Shown here: positions 17,752 to 26,100 of the stretch, piece after piece
How positions within the stretch are numbered: position 1 is the stretch's first letter
Layout: each line of letters starts with the position of its first letter
Virus record (IMG/VR): IMGVR_UViG_3300028590_000046
Coordinates: 1 to 40,633 of that record
From: a virus
Length of the DNA: 40,633 nt
Direction: 5' to 3' (one strand)
Notes under the pieces: generated by a model
The model's database searches: none
What the model was told of the DNA's origin: nothing
What the model saw: only the letters and a program-made list of their open reading frames with translations
Program-made: the position numbers and the translations under genes

Positions 17752-18216
17752 ATGAAAGCTCTTCTCTCGCTGGTTTTGCTTTTTACCATGAATGCCGTCG
17801 CTCAAGTTCCTGACGCTCAACCATCCCAACCACCGCCAGTTGCCGAAGTCGTGGCCGCCCGGGAATTGGGAAAGAAATTTATCGAAGCCGCTTTCTCTGA
17901 AGACTACGGGACGGCGGAAAAAATGATGAATCCTAACCCTCCCGAAAAGGAGGGGAAGTCTACTTCCGAATTCAAAAAGCAGCGGCAGGAAAATATTCGC
18001 AGAATCGTTGAAAATCGAAATGAAAAGCTCGGGAAATCCAGGGTCTGGGATAATGTCATTGACGGAAAGTTTCGCATCCGATCCGAGCGCCCCTCTGAAG
18101 AAGAATTCGCGAACTTCACATTCTGGTGCACCTACCCCAACGGCACAAAGAGCTCAAACAGAGTTGTTGTTATGAAGAAGGATGGGCGGATGTTCGTTGA
18201 GCTTTTCACTTACTGA
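17752..18216 (+). CDS. Secreted protein with signal peptide (probable moron)
   Basis: 154 aa from ATG 17752. Clear signal peptide: MKALLSLVLLFTMNAVAQ with an Ala-x-Ala cleavage site near residue 17, then a P/Q-rich linker and a helical-beta domain (ARELGKKFIEAAFSEDYG; FTFWCTYPNGTKSSNRVVV). Unlike its neighbours it stands alone, with 43 nt of AT-rich DNA upstream holding TTGAAC and TATCCT 15 nt apart, a weak promoter-like pair. An exported protein that is not lysis-linked suggests a lysogenic conversion gene or receptor-blocking factor. Confidence 0.6.
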   Translation: MKALLSLVLLFTMNAVAQVPDAQPSQPPPVAEVVAARELGKKFIEAAFSEDYGTAEKMMNPNPPEKEGKSTSEFKKQRQENIRRIVENRNEKLGKSRVWDNVIDGKFRIRSERPSEEEFANFTFWCTYPNGTKSSNRVVVMKKDGRMFVELFTY

Positions 18217-18240
18217 CAGCCTTTCCTCAGATTTTCGTTA

Positions 18241-18257
18241 TTGCAAATAACTTGCAA
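18241..18257. promoter_or_regulatory. TTGCAA palindrome, copy 6
   Basis: TTGCAA-ATAAC-TTGCAA in the 73-nt gap before the fibre-spike operon. It ends 32 nt before the ATG, which here also has a strong GGAGG ribosome site. Confidence 0.7.
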
Positions 18258-18289
18258 TAAACGCGGGCATGCTGTGAACTGGAGGCTCG

Positions 18290-19726
18290 ATGAGCCTTCA
18301 GAGCCTGCAATTCATATCGAACATCACCGCTCCGGGGAAGGATAGCCTCCTTGTCGATCTCCAGTCCCAGGCATCCGCAGGCCGGAATATCGTTTTCCGC
18401 AACGACATCAACGCGGCGGTCTTTTACCCGGTCACCACATCCTCTGACGCGTCCCGGTTCTGGGATCGCGTCCTGATCGATACAGACCGGCTCTTGCTGG
18501 GCATCGGAACAGGGAGCGATGAGCCCCCGACCGGCGGCACCTGGGACGGCTCATATGACGGCGATCCGTCGGGCCTTTCCGATCTGGCCTACAACATCAC
18601 GGCCGGGAACCTCCAAACCGCGCTCAACACCAACACCACCATTCATGCGGCTGGAGACGTCGAGGTTGAGCTTATCGGGACCGGAATTTACCAGGCCACC
18701 TTCAACACCAACGGAGCCCGCGAACTGATCGCGGGGAATCCCGCCGGTCTATCCCCGCAGTCCAATGTTTTCGTCTCTCGGTACGTCACCGGGGACGCGG
18801 AGACAAAGGAAGTTCAGATAATCCAGCTCGTTCAGCGTCCCTACGTCTATGTCACCTCCTGGTCTCTGACGCCGGATCCGACCGCCGTTCTGACAGTGAT
18901 CACCAATGGAACCGCCGACCCAGGCGGCACTTCGGCCTCCTACCTGATCACGCTCACCGGAGAGCTCTACGATGGAACATTTACCCTGACACTCGACGGC
19001 CAGGATTACGCCATCCCATACAACGCCCAGGCCACCACATTCACCGGCATTATCGGGTCAGGCTGGACGGTGTCTCAGGTCTCGGGAAAACAGTGGGCAA
19101 TTCAGGCCGCCGCGGTTGGAGTCCATTCCGCCGCGGTCGATGGCGCAAATCTGATCGCGTATGTCGGCCTGATCGGGACGCTTGGCTTTAACGCCACCTC
19201 CCTCCTCTTGGCGTTCCTGCAATCCGGCGAGGATGAAATTGAGGCCAAGCTTCAGGTCCGATATGTGAACAGCACCATCGAGCGGGACACCCTGCTTTTC
19301 GTTCCTGTCACGATCACTCGGGACGTCCTGAGCGCCGCCGCAATCGCGCCAACGAACTGGAATCAGTTTTATTACACAGCCGCGCAGGTTGATGCGCTGA
19401 TTGCGATTCTTCGCGGATACAGTTCGGGTTCAACCTCCAGCGCCGAGACCATCGAACTTACGCGCACGGCTCCCCAGACGATCACCGACACATTCACACT
19501 GACCGTCGGCGCCGGGGTTGGCTCGTACACAACCGCAATCGAGCTTTCCACGGCCGACTGCTCGGCCGGTGACATCTGGCGAATCCAACTCAACATGCCG
19601 TCCAGTTCCAATCCGACAATCACTGTGGATAGCGTTGTTCCCTACAACATTTCAGGAACTGGCGACGCATTCACGCTACTGCTCGCTTTCACCTTCAACG
19701 GCACCGCTTGGGAATCCAATCAATGA
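18290..19726 (+). CDS. Tail fibre or baseplate protein
   Basis: 478 aa, preceded by GGAGG 5 nt before the ATG, one of the best ribosome sites in the window. Beta-rich with immunoglobulin-like repeats of style GTYTLTLDGQDYAIPYNAQA; the first 100 residues (SLQSLQFISNITAPGKDSL) resemble the N-terminal domain of baseplate upper proteins or fibres that bind the tail. ATGA overlap joins it to the tailspike gene, so the pair may form adaptor and receptor-binding spike. Confidence 0.6.
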   Translation: MSLQSLQFISNITAPGKDSLLVDLQSQASAGRNIVFRNDINAAVFYPVTTSSDASRFWDRVLIDTDRLLLGIGTGSDEPPTGGTWDGSYDGDPSGLSDLAYNITAGNLQTALNTNTTIHAAGDVEVELIGTGIYQATFNTNGARELIAGNPAGLSPQSNVFVSRYVTGDAETKEVQIIQLVQRPYVYVTSWSLTPDPTAVLTVITNGTADPGGTSASYLITLTGELYDGTFTLTLDGQDYAIPYNAQATTFTGIIGSGWTVSQVSGKQWAIQAAAVGVHSAAVDGANLIAYVGLIGTLGFNATSLLLAFLQSGEDEIEAKLQVRYVNSTIERDTLLFVPVTITRDVLSAAAIAPTNWNQFYYTAAQVDALIAILRGYSSGSTSSAETIELTRTAPQTITDTFTLTVGAGVGSYTTAIELSTADCSAGDIWRIQLNMPSSSNPTITVDSVVPYNISGTGDAFTLLLAFTFNGTAWESNQ

Positions 19727-21378
19727 GCCAACGACCACTGCTAATCAACGCGAACGGCGAATCAAAGGGAAAGGCCGAGCCGTTCTTCTTTCCTGCGAAC
19801 ATCTCTCCATTGTCTGCTGTCCTGGGATTGCCGCGTGTGGCTGGCGCCTACGTGGAGTCCGCGGGTCCATGGGTCGGGATGCAATACATTGGCCTTTTCA
19901 CAAAAGAGCGTGTCGAGGACGGCCCGTATGACGCCCGGCTCTACCTCTACGCCTCAGCGGACGGCATCGAATGGATCGAAATGAACAACGGAGAACCCGT
20001 GCTGGATCTCGGTGACGAAATGGTCAAAGACCCTGCGCTCGTGTGGTATGCCGGCCGCTTTGTGCTCACCTACACGACAGGCGATTACGGTCACTGCACC
20101 TATTACGGAATCGCCACCTCGACCGACCTTTTCAACTGGACGGCCTCTACGGTCACGGTGTCGCTCTCTCAGTATTACACATGGGATCCTACCCCTTTCG
20201 TCGATACTGACGGAACGCTTTGGGTGTTCTTCTCGACCAATTCTGAAGACCTCTCCACCTCGGCCATCTATCGGATGCAGGCGACGAACGACGCGCTTAC
20301 AACCTGGACCTCGCCTACTGCGTTGACCTTCGCTGGTCAAACTTCCGGCCGAAAATATGATCCGCTGCCGTTCATGGCCGGTGGAAAATATTACCTCCTC
20401 TTCGGCATTCAGGAGACAGGCGGCCACCTCGCTGTTTCTGACGCGATTGATGGCGTCTGGGAGTTCGTGAAGAACATTTCGGACACCGAGGCGCAGCACC
20501 TAACGCCGCTTCCTGGTGGTGGCTGGCGTTATTATGGCGAGCGCTCCGACACCGGTCCTGGCGTCAAATACTTCGACTTTCCGGCTGATTTCTCGGGGCC
20601 GCCTGCGGCCTATGACACCACCATGGGCGCAATCACGCCGAGCGATCTTCACAACGGCTTTGTTATTGCCATTGGTTCACCGGATTCCGCCGAGTCGAAA
20701 GGCAACGCAAATTTTGCTCAACCAATCGATGTGTTGGACGCAATGATAGATCCTCCGCGGCGGATTTTTGAGGACTTCATTGGCGGCACAACGACAATTG
20801 GCGTTGGAGCTTGGGGCTGGCGCTCTACTGGTACGATCACGATCACAGGCGTGTCGTCAACGAGCTCTGTGCCAAGGCCTGGCATTATTCAGGTTTCAAA
20901 TAACTCCTCGGCAAACGGGCAGCTCTTCTCTGATATCGCTGGAGGCTACATCTTTTGCAGCAACACACTCGACTGGGAGCTGACAGGCGCTTTCAAGCTG
21001 CTTTCAACGGCGTCCGGGCACCGTGTCGCTCTTGGCCTCAGCACCGGCGGCACGGACCTTTCCTCTGAGTCTGGCGTGTGGCTCGACTCCAATCCGGGTT
21101 CAAGCAGCAACTTCCGACTCTACTACAAGTCTGGCGGATCCGGAACGATCGACAGCGGCGTCGCGCTGGACACCGACTGGCATAAATTCCGCATCCGGCG
21201 CCGAGACATTCAAATGGGGATCTCCATCGAGACCGGGGGCGTTTGGAGCACCATGGTTTTTGGAACCGCGTCTTCTCCAGAGTCGGTTATCCCAATCGCT
21301 GCGGTCAACAACACGGGCGCGAATGTTCGCGGTATTCAGGTTGATTGGCTGTGCCTCGACTTCGCAAGTCGTCCGTAA
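19723..21378 (+). CDS. Tailspike with GH43-like beta-propeller and lectin-like C-terminus
   Basis: 551 aa from ATG 19723. Residues about 15-310 carry the repeated blade motifs of GH43/GH32-type five-bladed propellers (DARLYLYASADGIEW; KDPALVWYAGRFVLTYTTG; DPTPFVDTDGTLWVFFS; YDPLPFMAGGKYYLLFG), with acidic residues D in KDPA and WDPT that could be catalytic. Residues about 345-551 look like a concanavalin-type jelly roll (FRLYYKSGGSGTID; WHKFRIRRRDIQMG). Likely binds or cuts a surface polysaccharide. Whether it is a true enzyme is not shown. Confidence 0.72.
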   Translation: MSQRPLLINANGESKGKAEPFFFPANISPLSAVLGLPRVAGAYVESAGPWVGMQYIGLFTKERVEDGPYDARLYLYASADGIEWIEMNNGEPVLDLGDEMVKDPALVWYAGRFVLTYTTGDYGHCTYYGIATSTDLFNWTASTVTVSLSQYYTWDPTPFVDTDGTLWVFFSTNSEDLSTSAIYRMQATNDALTTWTSPTALTFAGQTSGRKYDPLPFMAGGKYYLLFGIQETGGHLAVSDAIDGVWEFVKNISDTEAQHLTPLPGGGWRYYGERSDTGPGVKYFDFPADFSGPPAAYDTTMGAITPSDLHNGFVIAIGSPDSAESKGNANFAQPIDVLDAMIDPPRRIFEDFIGGTTTIGVGAWGWRSTGTITITGVSSTSSVPRPGIIQVSNNSSANGQLFSDIAGGYIFCSNTLDWELTGAFKLLSTASGHRVALGLSTGGTDLSSESGVWLDSNPGSSSNFRLYYKSGGSGTIDSGVALDTDWHKFRIRRRDIQMGISIETGGVWSTMVFGTASSPESVIPIAAVNNTGANVRGIQVDWLCLDFASRP

Positions 21379-21380
21379 CC

Positions 21381-21659
21381 ATGAACGACCTTTCCGCAAA
21401 AATGATCGGCAGCGTCGCATTCCTCGCGAACGCCATTGGATCCGGAGCAACCGGCATTGAAAGCTGGATTCCTGCCTTTGTTCAGTCCGGCGCGATTGGC
21501 CTTCTTGCGTTCGTTCTGTGGCACGTCTTCACGAAGATCATTCCCCGGCTGATCGACGCGCTTATGGAGGCAATCAAGCACTTCCGTGAGGAGACGGCGG
21601 CGATGCGCGCAGATTTCAAAGAAGCACTCAAGGAAGCAATTCAGGAGGCAAAAAAATGA
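21381..21659 (+). CDS. Putative holin
   Basis: 92 aa from ATG 21381, 2 nt after the spike stop. One hydrophobic segment (WIPAFVQSGAIGLLAFVLWHVF, quoted in part: GAIGLLAFVLWHVF, about residues 38-51), then a charged helix rich in K, E and A. Size, membrane segment and place ahead of the lysin fit a holin or a membrane-bound lysis regulator. Confidence 0.55.
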   Translation: MNDLSAKMIGSVAFLANAIGSGATGIESWIPAFVQSGAIGLLAFVLWHVFTKIIPRLIDALMEAIKHFREETAAMRADFKEALKEAIQEAKK

Positions 21660-21985
21660 TCCCATCAATTCTACTCTCATTCGCGCAGGCCGCGCTGTTG
21701 CAGGCGCTCGGCCTCGTCACCAAGTGGGGCAAGGCAAAGCTTAAGGAACTCTGGGAGCACGCGAAAAAGCGCGTCCTGGAGCTTGAGGATACGCCCGGCC
21801 TCACCGGAAAGCAAAAGGCCATCATTCTTTCCGAAGAGCTGCGCCTGAAGGCCCTCGACCTTTCGCCGGATGCCACTGACGCCGTCGTTGATGCGGCAAT
21901 GAAGAAGGCGGCTCCCCATCTCAACCAGGCAATCGAAATCCTCATTCCCTTCGCGGTCATCGTCGCGCGGGCTCAAAGCAAATGA
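21656..21985 (+). CDS. Lysis-cassette protein, unknown
   Basis: 109 aa. A hydrophobic N-terminus (MIPSILLSFAQAALLQALGL), a basic-acidic helix, and a hydrophobic end (AIEILIPFAVIVARAQSK). ATGA overlap with both neighbours. Could be a second holin or antiholin; not recognised as a family. Confidence 0.5.
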   Translation: MIPSILLSFAQAALLQALGLVTKWGKAKLKELWEHAKKRVLELEDTPGLTGKQKAIILSEELRLKALDLSPDATDAVVDAAMKKAAPHLNQAIEILIPFAVIVARAQSK

Positions 21986-22317
21986 AATCACTCCTCGCCC
22001 TTATCCTCACAAAGACGGGCCTCGTTCGCTATCTCGTCGGCATTGCTGCAAGCCTACTGATTGGATGGGGTGCGCTGAAATCCGAAAACCAGGAGGCGGC
22101 GATTGCCTCGGGAACAACGCTCGTAACGCTGATCGCAACTGCACTGATTGAGCGGAAGAAGGACGGCGACACGAAGAAAGCTCAGGCCGACATCGGCGCA
22201 AAACCTGATGGTTGGTTCGGCCCGCAGTCTCGAGCTTCGATTCCTGGCGCTCCCTACGATCCGGCCGTGAGAGTCAGGCGCGCAGAGCTGGGCCGTCGTG
22301 GTCCTGGAAAGGGATGA
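21982..22317 (+). CDS. Membrane protein with peptidoglycan-binding-like tail
   Basis: 111 aa. Two hydrophobic segments (TGLVRYLVGIAASLLIGWGA and SGTTLVTLIATALI). The tail contains KPDGWFGPQSRASI, which resembles the DGxFGPxT signature of peptidoglycan-binding domain 1, but only that fragment is present. It may be a holin-like anchor that contacts the wall. Overlaps both neighbours by 4 nt. Confidence 0.5.
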   Translation: MKSLLALILTKTGLVRYLVGIAASLLIGWGALKSENQEAAIASGTTLVTLIATALIERKKDGDTKKAQADIGAKPDGWFGPQSRASIPGAPYDPAVRVRRAELGRRGPGKG

Positions 22318-22487
22318 AAACGGGAACCGCCTCAACGATGGTTTCTGGCGTGACCCGCGTGAAAAGCCGCGCCGGGTTCGTTGGTATTTTCGTCAAACTG
22401 CTTCCCGGCAATCGCGCATTGGTCGATTTCAAAACGGGTCGCTCTGAGGAATATCTGTCCGACCTGGAGATTGCCGCCGAGGAATGA
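22314..22487 (+). CDS. Small SH3-like protein
   Basis: 57 aa from ATG 22314 (ATGA overlap). Sequence SRAGFVGIFVKLLPGNRALV then DFKTGRSEEYLSDLE has the strand pattern of a small SH3-like barrel. Function unknown; it is part of the lysis cassette by overlap on both sides. Confidence 0.5.
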   Translation: MKTGTASTMVSGVTRVKSRAGFVGIFVKLLPGNRALVDFKTGRSEEYLSDLEIAAEE

Positions 22488-22762
22488 AAACCGCCCTTCC
22501 GCTCCTGCTCCTCCTGTCGCTCGCATCGACACATGCGAATGACTTGATCATTTGGCGCGAGAAAATCGACACACGCCCGTTTCTGGTCCGGCTGGTTCTC
22601 TCCATCGGGCTGGCCCTTGAGGTCGGCGCCGATAAGGCGCGGCTGAAGGTCGATCGCGGCGGCGCGAATGTGGCTTGCGGAACCAATGACGGCTCGCTGG
22701 CGATCCGCAGCGTGATGCCAGAGAGCTACGCCGTCACAGCGAAATTCGGGACGGATTTTTGA
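22484..22762 (+). CDS. Exported protein of the lysis cassette
   Basis: 92 aa. N-terminal signal peptide MKTALPLLLLLSLASTHA with likely cleavage after Ala18, then a short mature domain (DKARLKVDRGGANVACG). An exported small protein next to the lysin could be a spanin component or a lysin helper. No lipobox cysteine is seen. Overlaps neighbours. Confidence 0.5.
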   Translation: MKTALPLLLLLSLASTHANDLIIWREKIDTRPFLVRLVLSIGLALEVGADKARLKVDRGGANVACGTNDGSLAIRSVMPESYAVTAKFGTDF

Positions 22763-22764
22763 GT

Positions 22765-23403
22765 ATGGGAAACCGCATCATCGCCAGAATCACCGGAGAG
22801 GGTTTCGTTAGCACCATCGAGGAGGACGACATCAGGCGTGTTTTCTTCACCGGGGACGCCGACATTGACGCCGACGGCGCGAACGGCCAGCACGGCAAGC
22901 AGCCGGCCTACATGGTCGGCAATCGCGGCTCCGAGCATCTCGCCAATGGCGGAATGACGATCCGCGGCGGGAAGGTTGTCGGCAATTCCTCCTGGTTTCG
23001 CGACATCGTCATTTGTGGCGCCGACGGACAACCGCGCGAATTCCCGGGCGGCGTGATCGCCAGCAAGACCGCCTACCGATTCCCTGACATGGCCGTTGAC
23101 GATCCTGCGGCCTACGTCGATTCCGAAACGGTGCCGTATATCGTCGTCCCGCCCATCGTGCGTCAGGCGACCCGTGGCAAGGTCATGGGGTGCCGCGCTC
23201 GAGCGACCAATCTGACCAACGGGAAGCAATCCTGGGGCGTCGTGGCCGACATCGGGCCGCGGACCAAGACCGGCGAGGTGAGCATTGAGATGGCGCGCCG
23301 GCTGGGAATTCCGCACAGCCCGAGGACGGGCGGCTCCAGCGTGCCAAATGTGCTTTATGAGCTCTGGCCGGGCGTTCCGGCTGATGGGTTCGCGCTGATC
23401 TGA
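22765..23403 (+). CDS. GH75-like chitosanase-type lysin
   Basis: 212 aa from ATG 22765; a TTG at 22759 overlapping the previous stop would add two residues. It matches the layout of family 75 chitosanases: DADIDADG near the start, YIVVPP (125-130), KVMGCRA, then WGVVADIGPRTKTGE and a closing SPRTGG and LYELWPG. D162 and E171 are nine apart, the spacing I recall for the catalytic Asp/Glu pair of the fungal enzyme. Last gene of the lysis cassette and without a rival lysozyme, so probably the endolysin. No signal peptide. Real substrate (chitosan-like or peptidoglycan) unknown. Confidence 0.75.
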   Translation: MGNRIIARITGEGFVSTIEEDDIRRVFFTGDADIDADGANGQHGKQPAYMVGNRGSEHLANGGMTIRGGKVVGNSSWFRDIVICGADGQPREFPGGVIASKTAYRFPDMAVDDPAAYVDSETVPYIVVPPIVRQATRGKVMGCRARATNLTNGKQSWGVVADIGPRTKTGEVSIEMARRLGIPHSPRTGGSSVPNVLYELWPGVPADGFALI

Positions 23404-23420
23404 CAGGAAAGAGCGCGGAC

Positions 23421-24209
23421 TTACAGTAGCTTTCGCTGGTAGTTTTCCAGCGTCTGCTCTGAATGCTCGATCAGCTTCGGGAGGTACTGGAGCGCCTTGG
23501 CGTCTCGATCCTCGAAGAAGTCTCGGGCCCGCTCAATCATCCATACGCTGTGGAAATGCTTTCGGAACGGCTCCAGGTAGCAGTTGGGATAAAGGTTCGC
23601 CTCAACAATTCGGCCGTCACTGTAGACGTGTTTGTATTTCTTAAGCGTGCTCGTATCGACCCCCAGCTCCTCGCGGAGCCAGCGGCAAAACATCAATCCC
23701 TCTGAGACGTCTGGAAGGAGCTTCTCTGGGATCGTATACCCCTGATCCTCCAATGGAGCCACCAGAAGAAAAGTCATTTCACTGAGCATCGACCAATGGG
23801 TGGGAGGGATGGCCTCGCGGTTGGCCAGGTATCGCTCAAGGTGGTAGGGCATTTTTGCGGATTGAACGTTTCCGCTCATCCACTCCCGAACCCACTTCGA
23901 TACAGCTACGGCAAACTTCGGAGAGCACCACTGCCCAAGATTTACGGCAATATCAGGATGAACCCATGTGCCTTGTGTTTTAACGTTTCCTCCCTTGTGA
24001 ACAATAACAAGTGTCGAAACGGGAATTCCCGTTTCGATAGATAGCTCACTCAGAAAGGCTTGCGTCACCTTAAGGCGGAAGTAGTCGTTGAATTGCTTCC
24101 CGCTCGCCAGGCACAGCGCTGTCGCATTCACATATCCGTCAGCAGCCCTTTGAGGAATCGTGTTGCCGTCTACTTCCCTTTCGATGACGGCAATCAAAAG
24201 TTGGCTCAT
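23421..24209 (-). CDS. KilA-N domain protein
   Basis: 262 aa. Residues 1-115 are a KilA-N DNA-binding domain: GYVNATALCLASGKQFNDY and HPDIAVNLGQWCSPKFAVAV, SKWVREWM. The C-terminal part is helical with no domain I recognise. KilA-N proteins are common in temperate phages as antirepressors or regulators. It converges on the lysin gene, leaving 17 nt between them, and is separated from the integrase by attP. Confidence 0.88.
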   Translation of the reverse strand: MSQLLIAVIEREVDGNTIPQRAADGYVNATALCLASGKQFNDYFRLKVTQAFLSELSIETGIPVSTLVIVHKGGNVKTQGTWVHPDIAVNLGQWCSPKFAVAVSKWVREWMSGNVQSAKMPYHLERYLANREAIPPTHWSMLSEMTFLLVAPLEDQGYTIPEKLLPDVSEGLMFCRWLREELGVDTSTLKKYKHVYSDGRIVEANLYPNCYLEPFRKHFHSVWMIERARDFFEDRDAKALQYLPKLIEHSEQTLENYQRKLL

Positions 24210-24309
24210 GCGAACATTCTACCAACCGCGCACCCGGTAGCAATCCCCCTATTTGGGGGTCAGGCGAGAGTGGATTTAATGCGCCGGGGAGCGGGGGCGT
24301 CAATGGGGA

Positions 24310-24326
24310 TTGCCACTATTTGCCAC
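24310..24326. repeat. Integrase arm-type repeat, left of attP core
   Basis: Two TTGCCAC units 10 bp apart (TTGCCACTATTTGCCAC). The same 17 bp occurs in the same orientation at 24517-24533, so the pair flanks the att core. Likely integrase arm-binding sites. Confidence 0.6.
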
Positions 24327-24336
24327 TATTGACCCC

Positions 24337-24358
24337 TTAAAAAAGCCCCGAAGGGCTT
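24337..24358 (-). terminator. Rho-independent terminator next to the attP core
   Basis: On the minus strand AAGCCC-TTCG-GGGCTT followed by a T run: a 6-bp stem with a stable UUCG loop. It lies 6 nt after the tRNA-Ser 3' end fragment in the same direction, and also after the integrase. On integration it would supply the terminator of the rebuilt host tRNA gene. Confidence 0.8.
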
Positions 24359-24364
24359 GAAATC

Positions 24365-24391
24365 TGGCGGTGAGGGAGGGATTTGAACCCT
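24365..24391 (-). other. attP core: 3' end of a tRNA-Ser gene
   Basis: Read on the minus strand this is the T arm, acceptor 3' strand, G discriminator and CCA of a tRNA-Ser (T loop TTCAAAT, then CCCTC and CCTCACCGCCA). The 5' side of the T stem has one mismatch, which marks about where identity with the host gene should end. It lies 145 nt after the integrase stop. No second copy exists in the window, so this is attP, not attL/attR. Confidence 0.78.
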
Positions 24392-24406
24392 GCGAGAGTG
24401 AATTTT

Positions 24407-24533
24407 CAATCCAATCCCTGACTTGGATTGTCATTTAATGGCATGAAAATGAGCAATATGCGCAAAATCTGAAAATCATGTATTTATGACATATTATGAC
24501 AATAGCTGACATTTATTTGCCACTATTTGCCAC
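24407..24533. promoter_or_regulatory. attP arm region between core and integrase
   Basis: Contains an inverted repeat CAATCCAA / TTGGATTG (24407-24430), phased ATGACA-type repeats about 10 bp apart near 24486-24510, and the right arm repeat TTGCCACTATTTGCCAC at 24517-24533. AT-rich. These look like integrase or excisionase binding sites. The whole gene-free stretch 24210-24535 is explained by attP, its arms and the terminator. Confidence 0.55.
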
Positions 24534-24535
24534 GG

Positions 24536-25639
24536 TCAAGCGGCCGAAAAGGCGACAACCCTTTCACTCCGCTTCAACTCCAGCGCGAACCATGCCTTGC
24601 CCTCTTCTGGAAGAACCGCCTCAGCGTAGTGCTTCCGAATCATGGGAATACTGTTTCCCATTTCCTCCGCGAGCTGCGGGGCGTTTTGTGTGTCAGCCAG
24701 TCGGTATGACCCGTAACTGTGCCGCGGGCCGTTCTTCTTCCATCCCTTGATATTTCGGATGTAGTTGTCCACCCGAGAAGGACAGACAATCCCATCCTGA
24801 TTTCCGTAAAGCGCCAAAAACGCCAGCAAATTCGGATGGATGGGGACGAGTCGGCGGTGCCTGGTTTTGGAAATCTCGGCACGAACATTGATAACCTTCC
24901 GCGCCAGGACAATATCGTCCCACCGGAGCCCCTGAATCTCCTCGGTCCGGAGCCCCGCAAAACAGGCGATTGCGAGCCACGGTCGCCACATATCGGAAAC
25001 CTGAGATTCTATCGCCCGGAATTCCTCCGGCGTGAGAAATTCTTTCCCGGGCGCCGCCTCAACGTGTCGATCAACTCTTTCTGCCGCAGTTGCCCCGTCT
25101 GGCAAAATCTGGCGTTTTCGACACCAGCGGAAAAACGCCGAGATGTCATCGAGGATATTATTCCGCCTGCGCGGGCTTATCGGCTTGGTTTCCTTTCCAA
25201 CCCTGAAGGTTGCAGGAACGATCCTTTCGATGTCGTCAGCGGTAAGTGTCCGGATATTCTCGCCGGCCAGGGGAGCGAGTATTTTCCCCAGGCCCTTGAC
25301 GGATTTTAGGTGATAATCCGAAATTTTTGCAGCGCTTTTGGCGTCAGTGTAATCTTTCAGAGCCACGGACACCAAGACCGCCTTTTTCTGCTCGGCCCGC
25401 CAAAGCAAGAAATCCCTGACCTCTGATGCCTTGAGTCCGATTACCGCAGCTTTCTGCTCGGCGATCAATTTTGCAGTGTCCTTGGCCTCGGACTCAATGT
25501 CCTTTCGATTGGTACGAACGACAGTTTGCCATCCATCCGAGGTTTTCCGGCGAAAGAAAAACCTGCCGTCCTTGTAGGCATTCACTCGTATGCTCACCGG
25601 GCCGCTTTTCACAAAAAACAGCGGGTCCTTTCTTTTCAT
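24536..25639 (-). CDS. int: Tyrosine recombinase integrase
   Basis: 367 aa. An N-terminal arm-binding and core-binding region (about 1-170), then the catalytic domain: R in CFAGLRTEEIQGLRW (near 231), HSYGSYR (H307, R313), and the nucleophile Tyr in IRKHYAEA (near 338). The full set of key residues is visible. It sits next to the tRNA-Ser attP and starts with ATGA overlap to the upstream gene, so it is co-transcribed with it. Confidence 0.93.
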   Translation of the reverse strand: MKRKDPLFFVKSGPVSIRVNAYKDGRFFFRRKTSDGWQTVVRTNRKDIESEAKDTAKLIAEQKAAVIGLKASEVRDFLLWRAEQKKAVLVSVALKDYTDAKSAAKISDYHLKSVKGLGKILAPLAGENIRTLTADDIERIVPATFRVGKETKPISPRRRNNILDDISAFFRWCRKRQILPDGATAAERVDRHVEAAPGKEFLTPEEFRAIESQVSDMWRPWLAIACFAGLRTEEIQGLRWDDIVLARKVINVRAEISKTRHRRLVPIHPNLLAFLALYGNQDGIVCPSRVDNYIRNIKGWKKNGPRHSYGSYRLADTQNAPQLAEEMGNSIPMIRKHYAEAVLPEEGKAWFALELKRSERVVAFSAA

Positions 25640-26001
25640 TTATTCCGGACTTCAGCGCGAAGGCTTTTGATGATTTCGGAGATCACTTCGTCGCGCTCAA
25701 CGTCCTGTCCATTTGCAACTTTTGCAACCGCGTCTTCAACGACATGCTCGAAATAGTTTCCATTGAGCGTCTCTCCGGCGAGGAATTTACGGATCGCGCC
25801 ATCTATAACCTCGTCCTGGGCATCTTCTGAAAGGTCCATGATTGAGTTGGTCAGCCAATGCGGCCGGCCGTGCATCATCCAATAAAGAAACCCACCCACA
25901 AACATTGCGTTGACGGATTTTGCTCCCACGGTTTCACGGAGTTTTTCACGCAGGTCCCAAAGGGCCTGAGGCATTTTCACTGTGGCGTTTACAGATCTCA
26001 T
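25636..26001 (-). CDS. Small protein upstream of the integrase
   Basis: 121 aa. It begins MRSVNATVKMPQALWDLREK, a pattern seen at the start of ribbon-helix-helix DNA-binding proteins, then a helical acidic region. Co-transcribed with int by ATGA overlap. Upstream, 26025-26040 holds ATTGT...ACAAT, a possible operator. Role unknown; a directionality or regulatory factor is possible. Confidence 0.55.
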   Translation of the reverse strand: MRSVNATVKMPQALWDLREKLRETVGAKSVNAMFVGGFLYWMMHGRPHWLTNSIMDLSEDAQDEVIDGAIRKFLAGETLNGNYFEHVVEDAVAKVANGQDVERDEVISEIIKSLRAEVRNK

Positions 26002-26100
26002 TGGGTGCAGTTATTCACAGTGGTATTGTCCGGATACAATGCCGCAGTAACGCCGACGCGGCAGGGGAATGGTGGTTGAATCTCAATCGTCATGAAAAAA

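Noticed and set aside
26040-26063. TGCCGC...GCGGCA hairpin as terminator between the minus-strand genes
   Set aside because: No T run in either direction and a 12-nt loop; too weak to call.
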